A stretch of 64,000 bases of DNA. Source: Acerihabitans arboris (GTDB lineage Bacteria > Pseudomonadota > Gammaproteobacteria > Enterobacterales > Enterobacteriaceae). The position numbers and the translations under genes were made by a program. The stretch spans positions 1 to 64,000 of the forward strand of contig NZ_WUBS01000014.1 of NCBI RefSeq assembly GCF_010131535.1, read 5' to 3'. Positions 9,336 through 20,000 of the stretch are shown here, one piece after another. Positions within the stretch are counted from its first letter, which is position 1. Each line of letters opens with the position of its first letter. The notes under the pieces are model-generated. The model made no database searches. It had not been told where the DNA came from and saw only the letters and a program-made list of their open reading frames with translations.

Positions 9336-9512
9336 TTGAATCCGCTGCTGCTGCTAATCGCCGCGCCGTTGACATGTTATTTAGTGTGGTTATTGAGTAA
9401 ACTATGGCGGCTTTCGCGGCGTAAAGACCGGTTACGTTTGGCGCGGGCCGCCGGGCGAAAACCGGCTGCGCCTATAAAAAGGCGGGGGCGGCGTAAATTT
9501 CGTAAGGAGTAA
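9336..9512 (+). CDS. Small single-span membrane protein with a basic tail (unrecognised)
   Basis: A 58-codon frame starting with TTG 3 bases after the yihI stop and ending 6 bases before the hemN start; its last codons contain the hemN ribosome binding site AAGGAG. The product would have one hydrophobic segment (PLLLLIAAPLTCYLVWLL, residues 3-20) and then a strongly cationic tail with Arg/Lys clusters (RRKDRLRLARAAGRK, KRRGRRKFRKE). I do not recognise the family. Tight fit between two genes of the same strand suggests it is translated through coupling to yihI. It could instead be an unused leader; the TTG start lowers confidence. Confidence 0.45.
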   Translation: MNPLLLLIAAPLTCYLVWLLSKLWRLSRRKDRLRLARAAGRKPAAPIKRRGRRKFRKE

Positions 9513-9518
9513 GCAGCC

Positions 9519-10892
9519 ATGTCAGTGCCAGCGATAGAATGGGATTCGGCCCTCATTCAAAAATATAATCAATCAGGGCCGCGCTATACGTCCTACCCTA
9601 CCGCCCTGGAGTTTAGCGAAGGGTATGACGAGGCCGCTTTCATCTACGCGGTGGCGCGCTATCCTGCCCGCCCGCTGTCGCTGTATCTGCATCTGCCGTT
9701 TTGCCACAAGGGCTGTTACTTCTGCGGCTGTAATAAAATCGTTACCCGCCAGCCGGAAAAAGCCGATCGTTACCTGGATGTCCTGGAGCAGGAAATCCTC
9801 CGGCGCGCGCCTTTGTTCAAGGGCCGCCTGGTCACGCAGATGCACTGGGGCGGCGGTACGCCCACCTTTTTGTCGCCGGCGCAGATATCGCGCCTGGTGG
9901 CCCTGGTGCGTGAACAGTTTACCATCGCCGCCGGCGCCGAGATGTCCATTGAAATCGACCCACGCGACATCGAACTGGAGATGATGGATCATCTCCATGC
10001 CGAAGGGTTTAACCGCATCAGCATGGGCGTGCAGGATTTTGACCCCGAGGTCCAGCGGCTGGTCAACCGGGAACAGGATGAACAGCTGATCTTCGATCTG
10101 ATCGGCCGCGCCAAGGCGCTGGGTTTCCTTTCCACCAATATCGATCTGATTTACGGCCTGCCGCGCCAAACGCTGGCGAGCTTTCAGCATACCCTGGCCC
10201 GGGTGATAACGCTCAACCCCCAGCGGCTCAGCGTATTCAATTATGCGCACATGCCTGCGCTGTTTGCCGCCCAGCGGAAAATCAAAACCGCTGATTTACC
10301 GGACGCGGCACAAAAAATGGACATTTTGCAGCATTCCATCGCCGCGCTTTGCGATGCGGGCTATCAGTTTATCGGCATGGACCATTTTGCGCGTCCGGAC
10401 GACGAATTGGCCGTGGCGCAGCGTGCCGGCAGGCTGCATCGCAATTTCCAGGGTTACACCACCCAAGGCGACTGCGACTTACTGGGGCTTGGCATCTCGG
10501 CGATTAGCATGATCGGGGATAGCTACGTGCAGAACCAGAAAGAGATGAAGAGCTACGTGGCAAGCGTTGCGCGCCAGGGCAACGGATTATGGCGCGGCGT
10601 GGCGCTGTCGGACGATGACCGCCTGCGCCGTGACGTGATCAAGGCGTTGATTTGCCAGTTCCATATCGATTTCAGCGTACTGGAAAACCGCTATGCCGTG
10701 CGTTTTACCGATTATTTCGCCGATGATATCGCGCTGCTGCGGCCCCTTGAGCGCGACGGACTGGTGGCTCTCTCCGAACAGGCGATAACGGTCACGGCCA
10801 AAGGACGCCTGCTGATCCGCAATATCTGCATGTGCTTTGATATCTACCTGCGCAATAAATCGCTCCAGCGCCAGTTCTCACGGGTGATTTGA
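9519..10892 (+). CDS. hemN: Oxygen-independent coproporphyrinogen III dehydrogenase
   Basis: A 457-residue radical SAM enzyme that converts coproporphyrinogen III to protoporphyrinogen IX when oxygen is absent. The iron-sulfur cysteines are C62-x3-C66-x2-C69-x-C71 in FCHKGCYFCGCNK, and the SAM-binding GGGTPTFL follows. The YGLPRQT segment and the C-terminal HemN domain (LRRDVIKALICQF, RLLIRNICMCFD) are intact. AAGGAG lies 10 bases upstream of the ATG. Length matches the family exactly. Confidence 0.97.
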   Translation: MSVPAIEWDSALIQKYNQSGPRYTSYPTALEFSEGYDEAAFIYAVARYPARPLSLYLHLPFCHKGCYFCGCNKIVTRQPEKADRYLDVLEQEILRRAPLFKGRLVTQMHWGGGTPTFLSPAQISRLVALVREQFTIAAGAEMSIEIDPRDIELEMMDHLHAEGFNRISMGVQDFDPEVQRLVNREQDEQLIFDLIGRAKALGFLSTNIDLIYGLPRQTLASFQHTLARVITLNPQRLSVFNYAHMPALFAAQRKIKTADLPDAAQKMDILQHSIAALCDAGYQFIGMDHFARPDDELAVAQRAGRLHRNFQGYTTQGDCDLLGLGISAISMIGDSYVQNQKEMKSYVASVARQGNGLWRGVALSDDDRLRRDVIKALICQFHIDFSVLENRYAVRFTDYFADDIALLRPLERDGLVALSEQAITVTAKGRLLIRNICMCFDIYLRNKSLQRQFSRVI

Positions 10893-11015
10893 TCAGCTGA
10901 AAAAGTTAAGCAGCGCGGCGCAGAGGATGGCGGCCAGCGCGGTTTGCGGTGCGTGGCCCACGGCGGCGGTCATATCCGCGCCCTGGGATATTAAATTGAT
11001 CAATGAATCTAGCAT
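10893..11015 (-). CDS. yshB: Small membrane protein YshB
   Basis: A 40-residue frame on the minus strand: MLDSLINLISQG, a short polar stretch with HAPQTALAA, and a hydrophobic C-terminal helix ending LLNFFS. It resembles E. coli YshB (36 residues, MLESIINLVSSG start, HTPQTAVAAVLCAA core), which lies at the same place between hemN and glnG. GGAGGAA stands 5 bases before the ATG. YshB has been linked to intracellular life of Salmonella; its role here is unknown. Confidence 0.85.
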   Translation of the reverse strand: MLDSLINLISQGADMTAAVGHAPQTALAAILCAALLNFFS

Positions 11016-11070
11016 GGTCTTCCTCCCGGTCAGCGACAAGATCATACTGTCTGCATGCGGGATGTAAAGG

Positions 11071-11110
11071 GCAAAATAACGCCGATTTGCGCGTTATTTT
11101 GCTATTTTTT
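11071..11110. terminator. Hairpin terminator between yshB and ntrC
   Basis: A perfect 12-bp stem (GCAAAATAACGC at 11071-11082 and GCGTTATTTTGC at 11091-11102, loop of 8) with a T run on the + side. Its place just after the ntrC stop on the minus strand suggests that it ends the glnALG operon; the + strand T run means that it could also stop transcripts coming from hemN. Confidence 0.65.
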
Positions 11111-11146
11111 ACGCCGTTATTCCGCCAGGGTATTAAACCCCGCGTT

Positions 11147-12559
11147 TTATTCCATGCCCAACTCTTTCAGCTTACGCGTCAGGGTATTGCGGCCCCACCC
11201 GAGTAGTCTGGCCGCTTCCTGCTTATGGCCTTGGGTATGGCGCAGGGCGGTGGTCAGCAGGGTTCTCTCCATTTCCGGCTGGGCTTCGGACAGCAGGTTC
11301 TGGTGACCGGAACGCAGCGCGCGGTCCGCCCATTGCGCCAGCAGCGTGGCCCAACTGTCCGGCAGCGACTGAACCGTGGCGTCCGGCGCCGTGCTTTCAA
11401 ATAATTCCGGCGGCAGGTCCTGGATCAACACTTCCTGGCCGGCGGCCATGACGGTCAGCCAGCGGCAGGTATTCTCCAACTGGCGGACATTGCCTTGCCA
11501 TGGCAGGCGGGTCAGCGCGGTTTCGGTTTCCGGATGCAGGTTTTTCGGCTCCACGCCCAGCTCCTTGGCCGCCACCTGCAGGAAATAGCGCGCCAGGCGC
11601 GGAATATCTTCCCGTCGTTCACGCAGCGGGGGCAAATGCACCCGGATGACGTTCAGACGATGGAATAAATCCTCGCGGAACTTGCCTTCCTGCACGCGCA
11701 GCTCAAGGTTTTGATGGGTGGCGGCGATGATCCTGACGTCCACCTTGACCGGCGCGTAACCACCGACCCGGTAAAACTGGCCGTCCGCCAATACGCGCAG
11801 CAGCCGGGTCTGGACATCCAGCGGCATATCGCCGATTTCATCCAGGAACAGGGTGCCGCCGTCCGCCTGCTCAAAACGGCCCTGGCGCACCTGGTTGGCG
11901 CCGGTAAAGGCCCCTTTCTCATGACCGAACAGTTCCGACTCAATCAAATCCTTGGGGATGGCCGCCATATTCAGCGCGATAAACGAGGCCTTGGCGCGCG
12001 GGCTATGGCGATGCAATGCATGGGCAACCAGTTCTTTACCGGTGCCGGATTCGCCGTTAATCAGCACGCTGATGGACGAACGGGACAACCGGCCGATAAT
12101 GCGGAACACATCCTGCATGGCCGGCGCCTCACCGATAATATCGGTGGTCGGGCCGCTGGCGGGCTGCACGCGCGCCGGCTGCTGCTGTTCCAGATAGTGG
12201 CTGACCGCGCGCTCAACCAACGCCACCGCTTCGTCGATATCGAACGGCTTGGGCAGGTAATCAAACGCGCCTTGTTGGTAAGCACTGACAGCGGCGTCCA
12301 AATCGGAATGGGCGGTCATGATGATCACCGGCAGCATCGGATGGCGCTGCTTGATCTGTTTGAGTAATGCCAGGCCGTCCATGCCGGGCATGCGTATATC
12401 CGATAACAACACGTCCGGAGTTTGGGTGGAGATTGCATCCAGCACTTCATTGCCACCTTCAAAGGTGACGCAAGTCAACCCGGCTCCAGTGAGGGCGCGT
12501 TCAAGCACCCAGCGGATGGAGCTATCGTCGTCGACGATCCAGACTATCCCTCGTTGCAT
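11147..12559 (-). CDS. glnG: Nitrogen regulation response regulator NtrC (NR-I)
   Basis: A 470-residue sigma-54 activator controlled by nitrogen status. The receiver domain holds the phosphorylation site D54 ([12 protein letters not shown]). The AAA+ domain has Walker A GESGTGKE, the sigma-54 contact GAFTGA and Walker [14 protein letters not shown] Fis-type DNA-binding helix-turn-helix closes the protein ([22 protein letters not shown]). The ATG at 12559 gives the standard start [12 protein letters not shown]; the open frame runs further upstream, into glnL. It lies 7 bases after glnL on the same strand and forms the glnALG operon. Confidence 0.97.
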   Translation of the reverse strand: MQRGIVWIVDDDSSIRWVLERALTGAGLTCVTFEGGNEVLDAISTQTPDVLLSDIRMPGMDGLALLKQIKQRHPMLPVIIMTAHSDLDAAVSAYQQGAFDYLPKPFDIDEAVALVERAVSHYLEQQQPARVQPASGPTTDIIGEAPAMQDVFRIIGRLSRSSISVLINGESGTGKELVAHALHRHSPRAKASFIALNMAAIPKDLIESELFGHEKGAFTGANQVRQGRFEQADGGTLFLDEIGDMPLDVQTRLLRVLADGQFYRVGGYAPVKVDVRIIAATHQNLELRVQEGKFREDLFHRLNVIRVHLPPLRERREDIPRLARYFLQVAAKELGVEPKNLHPETETALTRLPWQGNVRQLENTCRWLTVMAAGQEVLIQDLPPELFESTAPDATVQSLPDSWATLLAQWADRALRSGHQNLLSEAQPEMERTLLTTALRHTQGHKQEAARLLGWGRNTLTRKLKELGME

Positions 12560-12566
12560 AGTGACC

Positions 12567-13616
12567 TCACTGGCGAATAGGCAGGTACACCGAAAATTCG
12601 GTATGGCCCGGCCAACTGTTAAATTCAATTTTACCCGAATTTTGATCGATAAGACTGCGGGCAATGGATAACCCTAAACCGGTCCCGCCCTCACGGCCGC
12701 TGACCATGGGGTAGAACAACGTATCCTGCAACTGTGCCGGTACGCCCGGGCCGTCGTCTTCAATATCAATTCGCGCAACCAAACGATAACGAACGCCGTG
12801 CAGCGTTAACTGGAACGCGGTACGGGTACGTATAGTGATCGTGCCACCGTCTTCACCCAGGGCCTGCAGCGAGTTACGGGTAATATTCAGCAACACCTGT
12901 TCCATTTGGTCGGGATCGTGTGCCAGTTCAGGCAGGCTGGGATCGTAATCCCGCAGGAGGGTGACATTATCCGGTTTTTCCAGCGAGACCAGTTGGAATA
13001 CCCGCTCGGCCACCTGGTGGATACTTTGCGTGACATGCATGCCGGGCTGCTGCGGCCCAAGCAGGCGGTCGACCAGATTGCGCAGGCGGTCGGCCTGTTC
13101 AATAATCACCTTGGTATATTCCAGCAGGGACGGATCGGGTAAAGCCTTGGCAAGCAGTTGCGCCGCGCCGCGCAGTCCGCCCAGCGGGTTTTTGATTTCA
13201 TGGGCCAGGCCGCGCACCAGATCCCTCGCCGCCACCTGTTGGGCATGCTGGATTTGCTCCTGGCTGAGGCGTCGCTGATTATCCATCGGCGCCAGCTCCA
13301 TCAGGAAAAAATCCTCGGGCAGGCGTTGTACGGTAAGGGAAAGAATATGTGCCCGCCCATCAACCACCAACGTGACCTCGTTATCGGTAAACCCCTGGCC
13401 CGCGTTAAGGCTTTCGCGCATCAGTTCGACGTTGAGCGAAAAGTACCCGAGCAGTTCAGGCAACGGCGTACCAAAAAGCTTGCGTGAGCTTTGCGCCAAA
13501 AGCTGTTGCGCCGCCGGATTGGCGTAATGAACGGCAAGATCGTTATCCAGCAGCAATATGCTGTTAATTAACGAATTAAGGATCTGCCCAGCATCGGGCA
13601 ATGCGCCTGTAGCCAT
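12567..13616 (-). CDS. glnL: Nitrogen regulation sensor kinase NtrB (NR-II)
   Basis: A 349-residue cytosolic histidine kinase and phosphatase acting on NtrC under control of PII. An N-terminal PAS region (residues 7-110) is followed by the H-box [11 protein letters not shown] with the phosphorylated histidine, the N-box [10 protein letters not shown] and the G-boxes DDGPGVP and [10 protein letters not shown]. The ATG at 13616 gives [13 protein letters not shown], matching the family. A longer in-frame start at 13646 is less likely. It lies between glnA and glnG and is separated from glnA by a hairpin terminator that would lower readthrough. Confidence 0.97.
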   Translation of the reverse strand: MATGALPDAGQILNSLINSILLLDNDLAVHYANPAAQQLLAQSSRKLFGTPLPELLGYFSLNVELMRESLNAGQGFTDNEVTLVVDGRAHILSLTVQRLPEDFFLMELAPMDNQRRLSQEQIQHAQQVAARDLVRGLAHEIKNPLGGLRGAAQLLAKALPDPSLLEYTKVIIEQADRLRNLVDRLLGPQQPGMHVTQSIHQVAERVFQLVSLEKPDNVTLLRDYDPSLPELAHDPDQMEQVLLNITRNSLQALGEDGGTITIRTRTAFQLTLHGVRYRLVARIDIEDDGPGVPAQLQDTLFYPMVSGREGGTGLGLSIARSLIDQNSGKIEFNSWPGHTEFSVYLPIRQ

Positions 13617-13694
13617 AAAGCAGTCTCCCGCACTATTCGAGTGCATTTATTCCATTAGATAATAATGCGCTTGGCTGCGCGCAAGGTTTGCTGG

Positions 13695-13722
13695 AGAAAA
13701 AAGCCCATCCGGAGATGGGCTG
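13695..13722 (-). terminator. Terminator after glnA
   Basis: Hairpin AGCCCATC / GATGGGCT followed on the minus strand by six T. It lies 34 bases after the glnA stop and before glnL, where enterobacteria have a partial terminator that keeps glnLG expression below glnA. Confidence 0.8.
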
Positions 13723-13755
13723 AAAGTTTCCACGGCAACAAAAAACACTGTCAAG

Positions 13756-15165
13756 TTATACGCTGTAGTACAGCTCGAATTCCACCGGATGCGGCGTCAT
13801 GCGAATACGGTCGACTTCTTCGGTACGTAAGGTGATATACGCGTCGATGGAGTCTTCGGTGAAAACGCCGCCACGGGTGAGGAACTCGTGATCTGCTTCC
13901 AGCGCCTTAAGGGCTTCTTCCAACGATCCGGCCACCTGCGGAATTTCTTTTGCTTCTTCAGGAGGCAAATCGTACAGGTTCTTGTCCATGGCATCGCCAG
14001 GATGGATTTTGTTGATAACCCCGTCCAGGCCGGCCATCAGCAGGGCGGCAAACGCCAGGTATGGGTTGGCGGCCGGGTCCGGGAAGCGCACTTCAATACG
14101 GCGTGCTTTCGGGCTGGCAACCACCGGGATACGGATGGAGGCGGAGCGGTTACGGGCGGAGTAGGCCAGCATAACCGGCGCTTCATACCCTGGGACCAGA
14201 CGTTTGTAGGAATTGGTGGTCGGGTTGGTCAGGGCGTTGATAGCCTTGGCATGTTTTATTACGCCGCCGATGTAGAACAGCGCTGTTTCAGACAGGCCGC
14301 CGTACTTGTCGCCGGAGAACAGGTTATTGCCGTCTTTGGTTAACGACATATGGCAGTGCATGCCCGAACCGTTATCGCCGAACATCGGTTTCGGCATGAA
14401 GGTCGCGGTTTTGCCAAAGGCATGGGCAACGTTATGCACCACATATTTATAGATTTGGATCTCGTCGGCTTTTTTCGTCAGGCTGTTGAAGCGGGTGGCG
14501 ATTTCGTTCTGGCCGGCGGTGGCGACTTCATGGTGATGGGCTTCAACCACCAGGCCCATTTCTTCCAGGGTCAAACACATGGCGGAACGCAGATCCTGTG
14601 ATGAATCCACCGGGGGAACCGGGAAATAACCGCCTTTAATGCCGGGACGATGGCCTTTATTGCCGCCTTCGTAAACTTTATCGGTATTCCATGCGGCTTC
14701 AACGTCGTCAATGGCGACATGGGAACCGGAGATGGACGAACCAAAGCGGATATCGTCGAACAAGAAGAATTCAGGTTCCGGCCCAAACAGCACGGTATCG
14801 GCGATACCGGAAGATTTCAGAAACTCTTCGGCGCGTTTGGCGATGGAACGCGGGTCGCGATCGTAGCCCTGCATGGTGGCAGGCTCAAGGATGTCGCAAC
14901 GGATAATCAGGGTTGATTCTTCGAAGAAAGGGTCAAGCATGGCGGTGCTGGCATCAGGCATCAGCACCATGTCGGATTCATTAATGCCTTTCCAGCCGCC
15001 AATGGAGGAGCCGTCAAACATTTTTCCATCTTCAAAGAAGTCGGCATCTACCTGATGGGCTGGTATAGTGACGTGCTGTTCTTTACCTTTCGTATCAGTG
15101 AAACGCAGGTCGACGAATTTTACTTCGTGCTCGTTAAGCATCGTCAAAACGTGTTCAGCGGACAT
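13756..15165 (-). CDS. glnA: Glutamine synthetase, type I
   Basis: A 469-residue dodecameric enzyme that makes glutamine from glutamate, ammonia and ATP. Seen are the beta-grasp N-terminus, the signature [12 protein letters not shown], the ATP-binding [16 protein letters not shown], the metal ligands in EFFLFD, and the adenylylation site tyrosine in NLYDLPPEE, so it is subject to GlnE control. Start ATG at 15165 gives [10 protein letters not shown]. It is the first gene of glnALG and is driven by a sigma-54 promoter with two NtrC sites upstream. Confidence 0.98.
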   Translation of the reverse strand: MSAEHVLTMLNEHEVKFVDLRFTDTKGKEQHVTIPAHQVDADFFEDGKMFDGSSIGGWKGINESDMVLMPDASTAMLDPFFEESTLIIRCDILEPATMQGYDRDPRSIAKRAEEFLKSSGIADTVLFGPEPEFFLFDDIRFGSSISGSHVAIDDVEAAWNTDKVYEGGNKGHRPGIKGGYFPVPPVDSSQDLRSAMCLTLEEMGLVVEAHHHEVATAGQNEIATRFNSLTKKADEIQIYKYVVHNVAHAFGKTATFMPKPMFGDNGSGMHCHMSLTKDGNNLFSGDKYGGLSETALFYIGGVIKHAKAINALTNPTTNSYKRLVPGYEAPVMLAYSARNRSASIRIPVVASPKARRIEVRFPDPAANPYLAFAALLMAGLDGVINKIHPGDAMDKNLYDLPPEEAKEIPQVAGSLEEALKALEADHEFLTRGGVFTEDSIDAYITLRTEEVDRIRMTPHPVEFELYYSV

Positions 15166-15283
15166 AACTTGTATTCTCCCGGATGTGCCATTGTGTCGTC
15201 GTGGAACGAAATCGTATGGATCGAATTTTATTTAACTTAGATCGGCTAGGCTAACTAGGCTAGGTTAAACTCTAAGTTAAACT

Positions 15284-15302
15284 AAAGCTAAAAGTGTGCC
15301 AA
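15284..15302 (-). promoter_or_regulatory. Sigma-54 promoter glnAp2
   Basis: On the minus strand the sequence reads TTGGCACACTTTTAGCTTT: GG and GC are separated by ten bases, as in the -24/-12 elements of sigma-54 promoters, and it matches E. coli glnAp2 closely (TTGGCACAGATTTCGC). It lies about 120 bases before glnA. Confidence 0.85.
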
Positions 15303-15378
15303 CATTGCCAAAATGATGAGAAGGGCCGCTAATGCGGCCTTACCACCCCAAGTCCAGCTGCACCAGATTGGTGGTATA

Positions 15379-15394
15379 GTGCTATTTTAGTGCA
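15379..15394 (-). promoter_or_regulatory. NtrC enhancer site, promoter-proximal
   Basis: GTGCTATTTTAGTGCA, read on the minus strand as TGCACTAAAATAGCAC, fits the NtrC dyad (GCACY N5 GGTGCA) with small deviations. It lies about 105-120 bases upstream of the predicted glnAp2 start, the spacing seen in E. coli. Confidence 0.75.
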
Positions 15395-15410
15395 TTTGGG
15401 CAGTAAGTGG

Positions 15411-15426
15411 GCACTATTTTGGTGCA
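15411..15426 (-). promoter_or_regulatory. NtrC enhancer site, promoter-distal
   Basis: GCACTATTTTGGTGCA is an exact match to the NtrC consensus dyad GCACY N5 GGTGCA. Its centre is 32 bases (three helical turns) from the proximal site, as needed for cooperative NtrC assembly. A further half-related element, CACCAGATTGGTGG, lies at 15361-15374. Confidence 0.85.
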
Positions 15427-15574
15427 GTAAATGGGGCGAGGTGAAACATTGCACTGGGAAAGGGATGACGAAGCGTCAAAAATGACGCAAATGCAGAGAT
15501 CATCGCGATCTTGTTTAGTCCCTCGCTTATTACGTGTACAATAACGCGCTATTTCTAATGCCTGAGGCAAAGTT

Positions 15575-17398
15575 GTGATCGAAAATTTGCGTAACATCGC
15601 CATCATCGCGCACGTCGACCATGGTAAAACTACCCTGGTCGATAAGCTGTTGCAACAATCCGGAACATTGGGTGACCGCAACGACGCCACCGAGCGCGTT
15701 ATGGACTCCAACGATTTGGAGAAAGAGCGTGGGATTACCATCCTCGCAAAAAATACCGCTATTAACTGGCACGACTACCGTATCAACATCGTTGATACCC
15801 CTGGACATGCCGATTTCGGCGGCGAAGTTGAACGCGTCATGTCCATGGTTGACTCGGTATTACTGTTGGTCGACGCCATGGATGGACCCATGCCGCAGAC
15901 CCGGTTCGTGACCCAGAAAGCCTTTGCCTATGGTCTCAAACCCATCGTCGTTATCAATAAAGTCGACCGTCCCGGCGCGCGCCCTGATTGGGTAGTGGAC
16001 CAGGTGTTTGATTTATTCGTCAACCTCGGCGCCACCGATGAGCAACTGGATTTTCCGATCATTTATGCCTCCGCGTTGAACGGTGTTGCGGGCTATGAAC
16101 ACGAAAACATGGCCAGCGACATGACCCCGCTGTTTGAATCTATCGTCAAGAACGTCGAAGCGCCTAATGTCGACAGCGACGGTCCGTTCCAGATGCAGAT
16201 TTCGCAGCTTGATTACAACAGCTATGTTGGCGTAATCGGCATCGGTCGTATCAAGCGCGGTTCAGTTAAGCCTAACCAGGCCGTTACCATCATCGATCAT
16301 GAAGGTAAGCGTCGCAACGGCAAAGTGGGCCAGGTACTGGGCCATATGGGCCTGCTGCGTATCGAGTCCAAGCTGGCGGAAGCGGGCGATATCATCGCCG
16401 TTACCGGCCTTGGCGAACTGAACATCTCCGATACCATCTGCGATCAGGCACAGGTTGAAGCGTTGCCGCCGCTGACGGTGGACGAACCTACCGTTTCCAT
16501 GTCGTTCGGCGTCAACACCTCGCCGTTCTGCGGCAAGGAAGGTAAATACGTTACCTCCCGCCAGATCCTCGAGCGCCTGAATAAAGAACTGGTGCACAAC
16601 GTGGCCCTGCGCGTGGAAGAAACCGTCGATCCGGATACCTTCCTGGTTTCCGGCCGTGGCGAGCTGCATCTTTCGGTACTTATCGAAAACATGCGTCGCG
16701 AAGGTTTTGAAATCGCGGTATCGCGCCCTAAGGTTATCTATCGTACCGTCGACGGCAAGAAACAAGAGCCGTTCGAACAGGTTACCCTGGATATCGAAGA
16801 GCAGAACCAAGGTCCGGTCATGGAAGCCATGGGCATCCGTAAAGGTGAAATGCGCGATATGCTGCCGGATGGCAAGGGGCGCATCCGTCTTGATTACATC
16901 ATCCCGAGCCGCGGTTTAATTGGTTTTCGTACCGACTTCCTGACCATGACTTCCGGCACCGGCCTGCTGTATTCGTCGTTCAGTCATTATGATGACGTCC
17001 GTCCGGGTGAAATCGGCCAGCGCCAGAACGGCGTGATGATCTCCAACGGCCAGGGTAAAGCGGTAGCTTACGCCCTGTATAGCCTGCAGGATCGCGGCCG
17101 GTTGTTCCTGGGCCACGGCGCGGAAGTGTATGAAGGCCAGGTTATCGGCATTCATACCCGTTCCAACGACCTGACGGTAAACTGCCTGACCGGTAAAAAA
17201 CTTACCAACATGCGTGCTTCCGGTACCGATGAGGCCACGACGCTGGTGACGCCGATCAAGATGTCGCTTGAGCAGGCGCTGGAGTTTATCGATGATGATG
17301 AACTGGTGGAAGTCACGCCGCTGTCCGTCCGTTTGCGTAAACGTCATTTAACTGAAAACGATCGTAAACGCGCGAATCGTTCGGGTAAAGAAGCTTAA
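15575..17398 (+). CDS. typA: Translational GTPase TypA/BipA
   Basis: A 607-residue ribosome-binding GTPase related to EF-G, involved in 50S subunit assembly, cold growth and virulence. G1 is [10 protein letters not shown]3 DTPGHADF and G4 NKVDRPGA. Domains II, III and V and the BipA-specific C-terminal domain (ending [18 protein letters not shown]) follow at the usual positions. The start codon is GTG at 15575, giving [18 protein letters not shown], as in E. coli. It is divergent from glnA, also as in E. coli. Confidence 0.97.
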   Translation: MIENLRNIAIIAHVDHGKTTLVDKLLQQSGTLGDRNDATERVMDSNDLEKERGITILAKNTAINWHDYRINIVDTPGHADFGGEVERVMSMVDSVLLLVDAMDGPMPQTRFVTQKAFAYGLKPIVVINKVDRPGARPDWVVDQVFDLFVNLGATDEQLDFPIIYASALNGVAGYEHENMASDMTPLFESIVKNVEAPNVDSDGPFQMQISQLDYNSYVGVIGIGRIKRGSVKPNQAVTIIDHEGKRRNGKVGQVLGHMGLLRIESKLAEAGDIIAVTGLGELNISDTICDQAQVEALPPLTVDEPTVSMSFGVNTSPFCGKEGKYVTSRQILERLNKELVHNVALRVEETVDPDTFLVSGRGELHLSVLIENMRREGFEIAVSRPKVIYRTVDGKKQEPFEQVTLDIEEQNQGPVMEAMGIRKGEMRDMLPDGKGRIRLDYIIPSRGLIGFRTDFLTMTSGTGLLYSSFSHYDDVRPGEIGQRQNGVMISNGQGKAVAYALYSLQDRGRLFLGHGAEVYEGQVIGIHTRSNDLTVNCLTGKKLTNMRASGTDEATTLVTPIKMSLEQALEFIDDDELVEVTPLSVRLRKRHLTENDRKRANRSGKEA

Positions 17399-17427
17399 AC
17401 CCGCCTCACCAGGCTGCGATTAAGCGA

Positions 17428-17465
17428 AGAATGCCGGTCTGCATCAGCAGGCCGGCATTTTTTAT
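17428..17465 (+). terminator. Terminator after typA
   Basis: Hairpin AATGCCGGTCTGC / GCAGGCCGGCATT with a T run, about 30 bases after the typA stop. Confidence 0.85.
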
Positions 17466-17478
17466 GCCCAACGCTCCG

Positions 17479-18252
17479 TTATTCCCGAGGGTACCGCAGC
17501 GTTATTTTATGCTGCCGGCAATAATCATGGAATTTGCGGTGCGGCGATTGATCGGTTATCAGGATATTAAACAGGGACAAGGCGCCGATGAAGGCGGCCT
17601 TGGTGTTATCAAATTTACTGTGATCGGCCACCACTATCGCCTGCTGCGACCTGGATAACGCGCGATGCTTCATGGTGAGTTCGTCAAAGTTGAAGCAGGT
17701 GGCGCCAAAGCGTATATCAATGCCCGCCGCGGAGATAAAGGCTTTGTCGGGGCGGATATTATCCAGGATGGAATGCTGTGTCAGCGGCGTGAAGATACAG
17801 TTGGCGGGATGGAATTCGCCACCGCACAGGATGACTTTGCAGTTGGAACGGTCCTGCAGGGCCAGGAACGTGTTCAGGGAATAACAGATGGCGGTAAAGG
17901 GCAGGTCGTCGCCGATGGCGTCGATGATAAACGAGGTGGTGGTGCCGCAGTCAAAAAAAACCGTATCGTCCGGCTCAATCAGCGCCGCCGCTAGACGTCC
18001 GGCGATGCTCTTTTCCTCTACGTGCTTGGCCTTTTGATCCGAGACAAAATAGTGGGTGACGTTGTGATTGCGCGGATCGTTAACCACATAACCGCCGAGC
18101 AGCACCACCTGCGCGGGTTCGGCGCTGAGATCGCGGCGGATGGTCATTTCCGAGACGCCGAGCAGCAGGGCTGCATCTTTTAAATGCATTTTGTCTTCCC
18201 GCTTCAGGGCCAGTATCAGCTTATGAATCCTTTCTTCCCGCCGCGTTTCCAT
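17479..18252 (-). CDS. deoR: Deoxyribonucleoside operon repressor DeoR
   Basis: A 257-residue DeoR-family repressor. The N-terminal helix-turn-helix (METRREERIHKLIL, then HLKDAALLLGVSEMTIRRDL) is followed by a sugar-phosphate sensor domain with FFDCGTTTSFI and AICYSLNTFLAL. Similarity to E. coli DeoR runs along the whole chain, including LCGGEFH and ATCFNFDEL, which supports the specific assignment; DeoR responds to deoxyribose-5-phosphate and represses nucleoside catabolism genes. The ATG at 18252 is chosen because METRREER is the family start; an in-frame start at 18324 adds 24 residues. The deo genes are not in the window. Confidence 0.88.
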   Translation of the reverse strand: METRREERIHKLILALKREDKMHLKDAALLLGVSEMTIRRDLSAEPAQVVLLGGYVVNDPRNHNVTHYFVSDQKAKHVEEKSIAGRLAAALIEPDDTVFFDCGTTTSFIIDAIGDDLPFTAICYSLNTFLALQDRSNCKVILCGGEFHPANCIFTPLTQHSILDNIRPDKAFISAAGIDIRFGATCFNFDELTMKHRALSRSQQAIVVADHSKFDNTKAAFIGALSLFNILITDQSPHRKFHDYCRQHKITLRYPRE

Positions 18253-18528
18253 ATTGTCCCGACAATGTGTGGTGAACACAACAAACAGGCTGGCAATTTT
18301 ACCTTCAATGATATAACCGCGCAAACCGTGCGGGCTGTCTTGATATGCGTGGTTAAGGCGTCATAACCCAAGGAGTGATGATCGGTCATCGCGGCAAGGG
18401 TCCGATGGCCAGGTTACCCGTACTCAAAAGAGGTATGCATTCGAAACCAACCGAATACGTGTTCATGACTGTTCAGTCGGCGCATTTACCGCTACAGTGG
18501 GAACATGATGAAAGATTGGGAGGGAGCC

Positions 18529-19116
18529 ATGCTTTATATCTTTGATTTGGGTAATGTCGTGATAGATATCGATTTCAGCCGCGTACTGGGTGTATGGAGT
18601 AATCTCAGCGGTGTGCCCCTGGCCCGCCTGAAGAAGCAGTTCGTCATGGGGGAAGCGTTCGAGCAGCACGAAAGGGGGGATATTACCGATGAGGCCTTTG
18701 CCGCCCTGATCTGTAACGAGCTGGGCATTGCCTTGAGCTTTGAGCAGTTCACTGCCGGCTGGCAGGCGGTGTTTGTCGGCGTAAGGCCAGGGGTTATCGA
18801 TATCATCCGTCGCCTGCGCGAGCAGGGCCACCGGGTAGTCATCCTGTCCAATACCAATCGTTTACATTGTGACTATTGGCCGAGCCAGTATCCTGAAATC
18901 CAGCAGTGCGTGGATAAACTCTATTTGTCACAGGATCTCGGCATGCGCAAACCCGATCCGGCCATTTATCGCGCCGTGCTGGAGCAGGAAGGGGTGGGCG
19001 CACGGGACGCGGTTTTCTTCGATGATAACGCGGATAATATCCTGGGTGCGCAAAGCGTAGGCTTAGAGTCGGTTCATGTAACGGATCCGGGCGTAATACC
19101 CGCTTATTTTGCATAA
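18529..19116 (+). CDS. yihX: Alpha-D-glucose-1-phosphate phosphatase YihX
   Basis: A 195-residue HAD-superfamily phosphatase. Motif I is [11 protein letters not shown], motif [10 protein letters not shown], motif III the lysine in GMRKPDP, and motif [12 protein letters not shown]. coli YihX releases glucose from glucose-1-phosphate. The ATG at 18529 follows GGGAGGG and gives MLYIFDLGN; an in-frame start at 18505 lacks a binding site. It begins a tight run with yihY, dtd and fabY. Confidence 0.93.
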   Translation: MLYIFDLGNVVIDIDFSRVLGVWSNLSGVPLARLKKQFVMGEAFEQHERGDITDEAFAALICNELGIALSFEQFTAGWQAVFVGVRPGVIDIIRRLREQGHRVVILSNTNRLHCDYWPSQYPEIQQCVDKLYLSQDLGMRKPDPAIYRAVLEQEGVGARDAVFFDDNADNILGAQSVGLESVHVTDPGVIPAYFA

Positions 19117-19145
19117 GTGGCGTATTCATCGGGGAGGCTGTGGCG

Positions 19146-20000
19146 ATGAAACCTGCTTATCGGAAAAAAATCACCCGTTTTTTCTCGTACTGCGCCCTGT
19201 TATATAAACGCATCGACCATGACGGGATGACGGTGTTGGCCGGACACCTGGCCTATGTTTCCCTGCTCTCGCTGGTACCGCTGATTACCGTCGTTTTTGC
19301 GCTTATTGCCGCGTTTCCAGTATTTTCCGGCGCCAGCGTGCAGCTGAAAAGTTTTATCTTCCATAACTTTATGCCGGCGACCGGCGACGTGATCCAGCGT
19401 TATCTCGAGCAGTTTATCCTCAATACCAGCAAAATGACGGCGGTGGGAACCTGTGGGCTGATCGTGACCGCGCTGCTGCTGATTTATTCAGTCGATACGG
19501 TGCTCAACAGCATCTGGCGCAGCAAAAACAAGCGGCCGATCATTTTCTCTTTTGCGGTTTACTGGATGGTGTTAACGCTGGGGCCGATACTCACCGGCGC
19601 CAGCATGGTGATAAGCTCATATTTGATTTCCCTGACCTGGCTGAACAATACCGGCACCACCACGCTGGTGACCGCAGTGCTGCGGGTCTTCCCGCTGTTG
19701 CTCTCCTGCGCCTCGTTCTGGTTATTATACTGCGTCGTGCCGACGGTTCGCGTTCCCGGCCGCGATGCCCTGATCGGCGCGTTGGTCGCCGGCGCGCTGT
19801 TTGAACTGGGTAAAAAGGCCTTCGGCTTATATGTCACCATGTTCCCGTCGTATCAGCTGATCTATGGCGTGCTGGCGGTGATACCCATCTTATTTCTTTG
19901 GGTGTATTGGAGCTGGTGTATTGTATTGCTGGGGGCGGAGATCACCGCCTCGCTGACGGAGCATCGGCGCTTGCGGCAAGAGGAGAGGTTATCCCGATGA
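19146..20000 (+). CDS. yihY: YihY family inner-membrane protein (UPF0761)
   Basis: A protein of about 284 residues with six predicted membrane spans, collinear with E. coli Yih[24 protein letters not shown], then [22 protein letters not shown], and [25 protein letters not shown] near the end. It was once called RNase BN by mistake; the true role of the family is not known. The ATG at 19146 has GGGAGG 8 bases upstream; a GTG at 19140 is too close to that site. Its stop overlaps the dtd start (ATGA), so the two are coupled. Confidence 0.93.
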   Translation: MKPAYRKKITRFFSYCALLYKRIDHDGMTVLAGHLAYVSLLSLVPLITVVFALIAAFPVFSGASVQLKSFIFHNFMPATGDVIQRYLEQFILNTSKMTAVGTCGLIVTALLLIYSVDTVLNSIWRSKNKRPIIFSFAVYWMVLTLGPILTGASMVISSYLISLTWLNNTGTTTLVTAVLRVFPLLLSCASFWLLYCVVPTVRVPGRDALIGALVAGALFELGKKAFGLYVTMFPSYQLIYGVLAVIPILFLWVYWSWCIVLLGAEITASLTEHRRLRQEERLSR

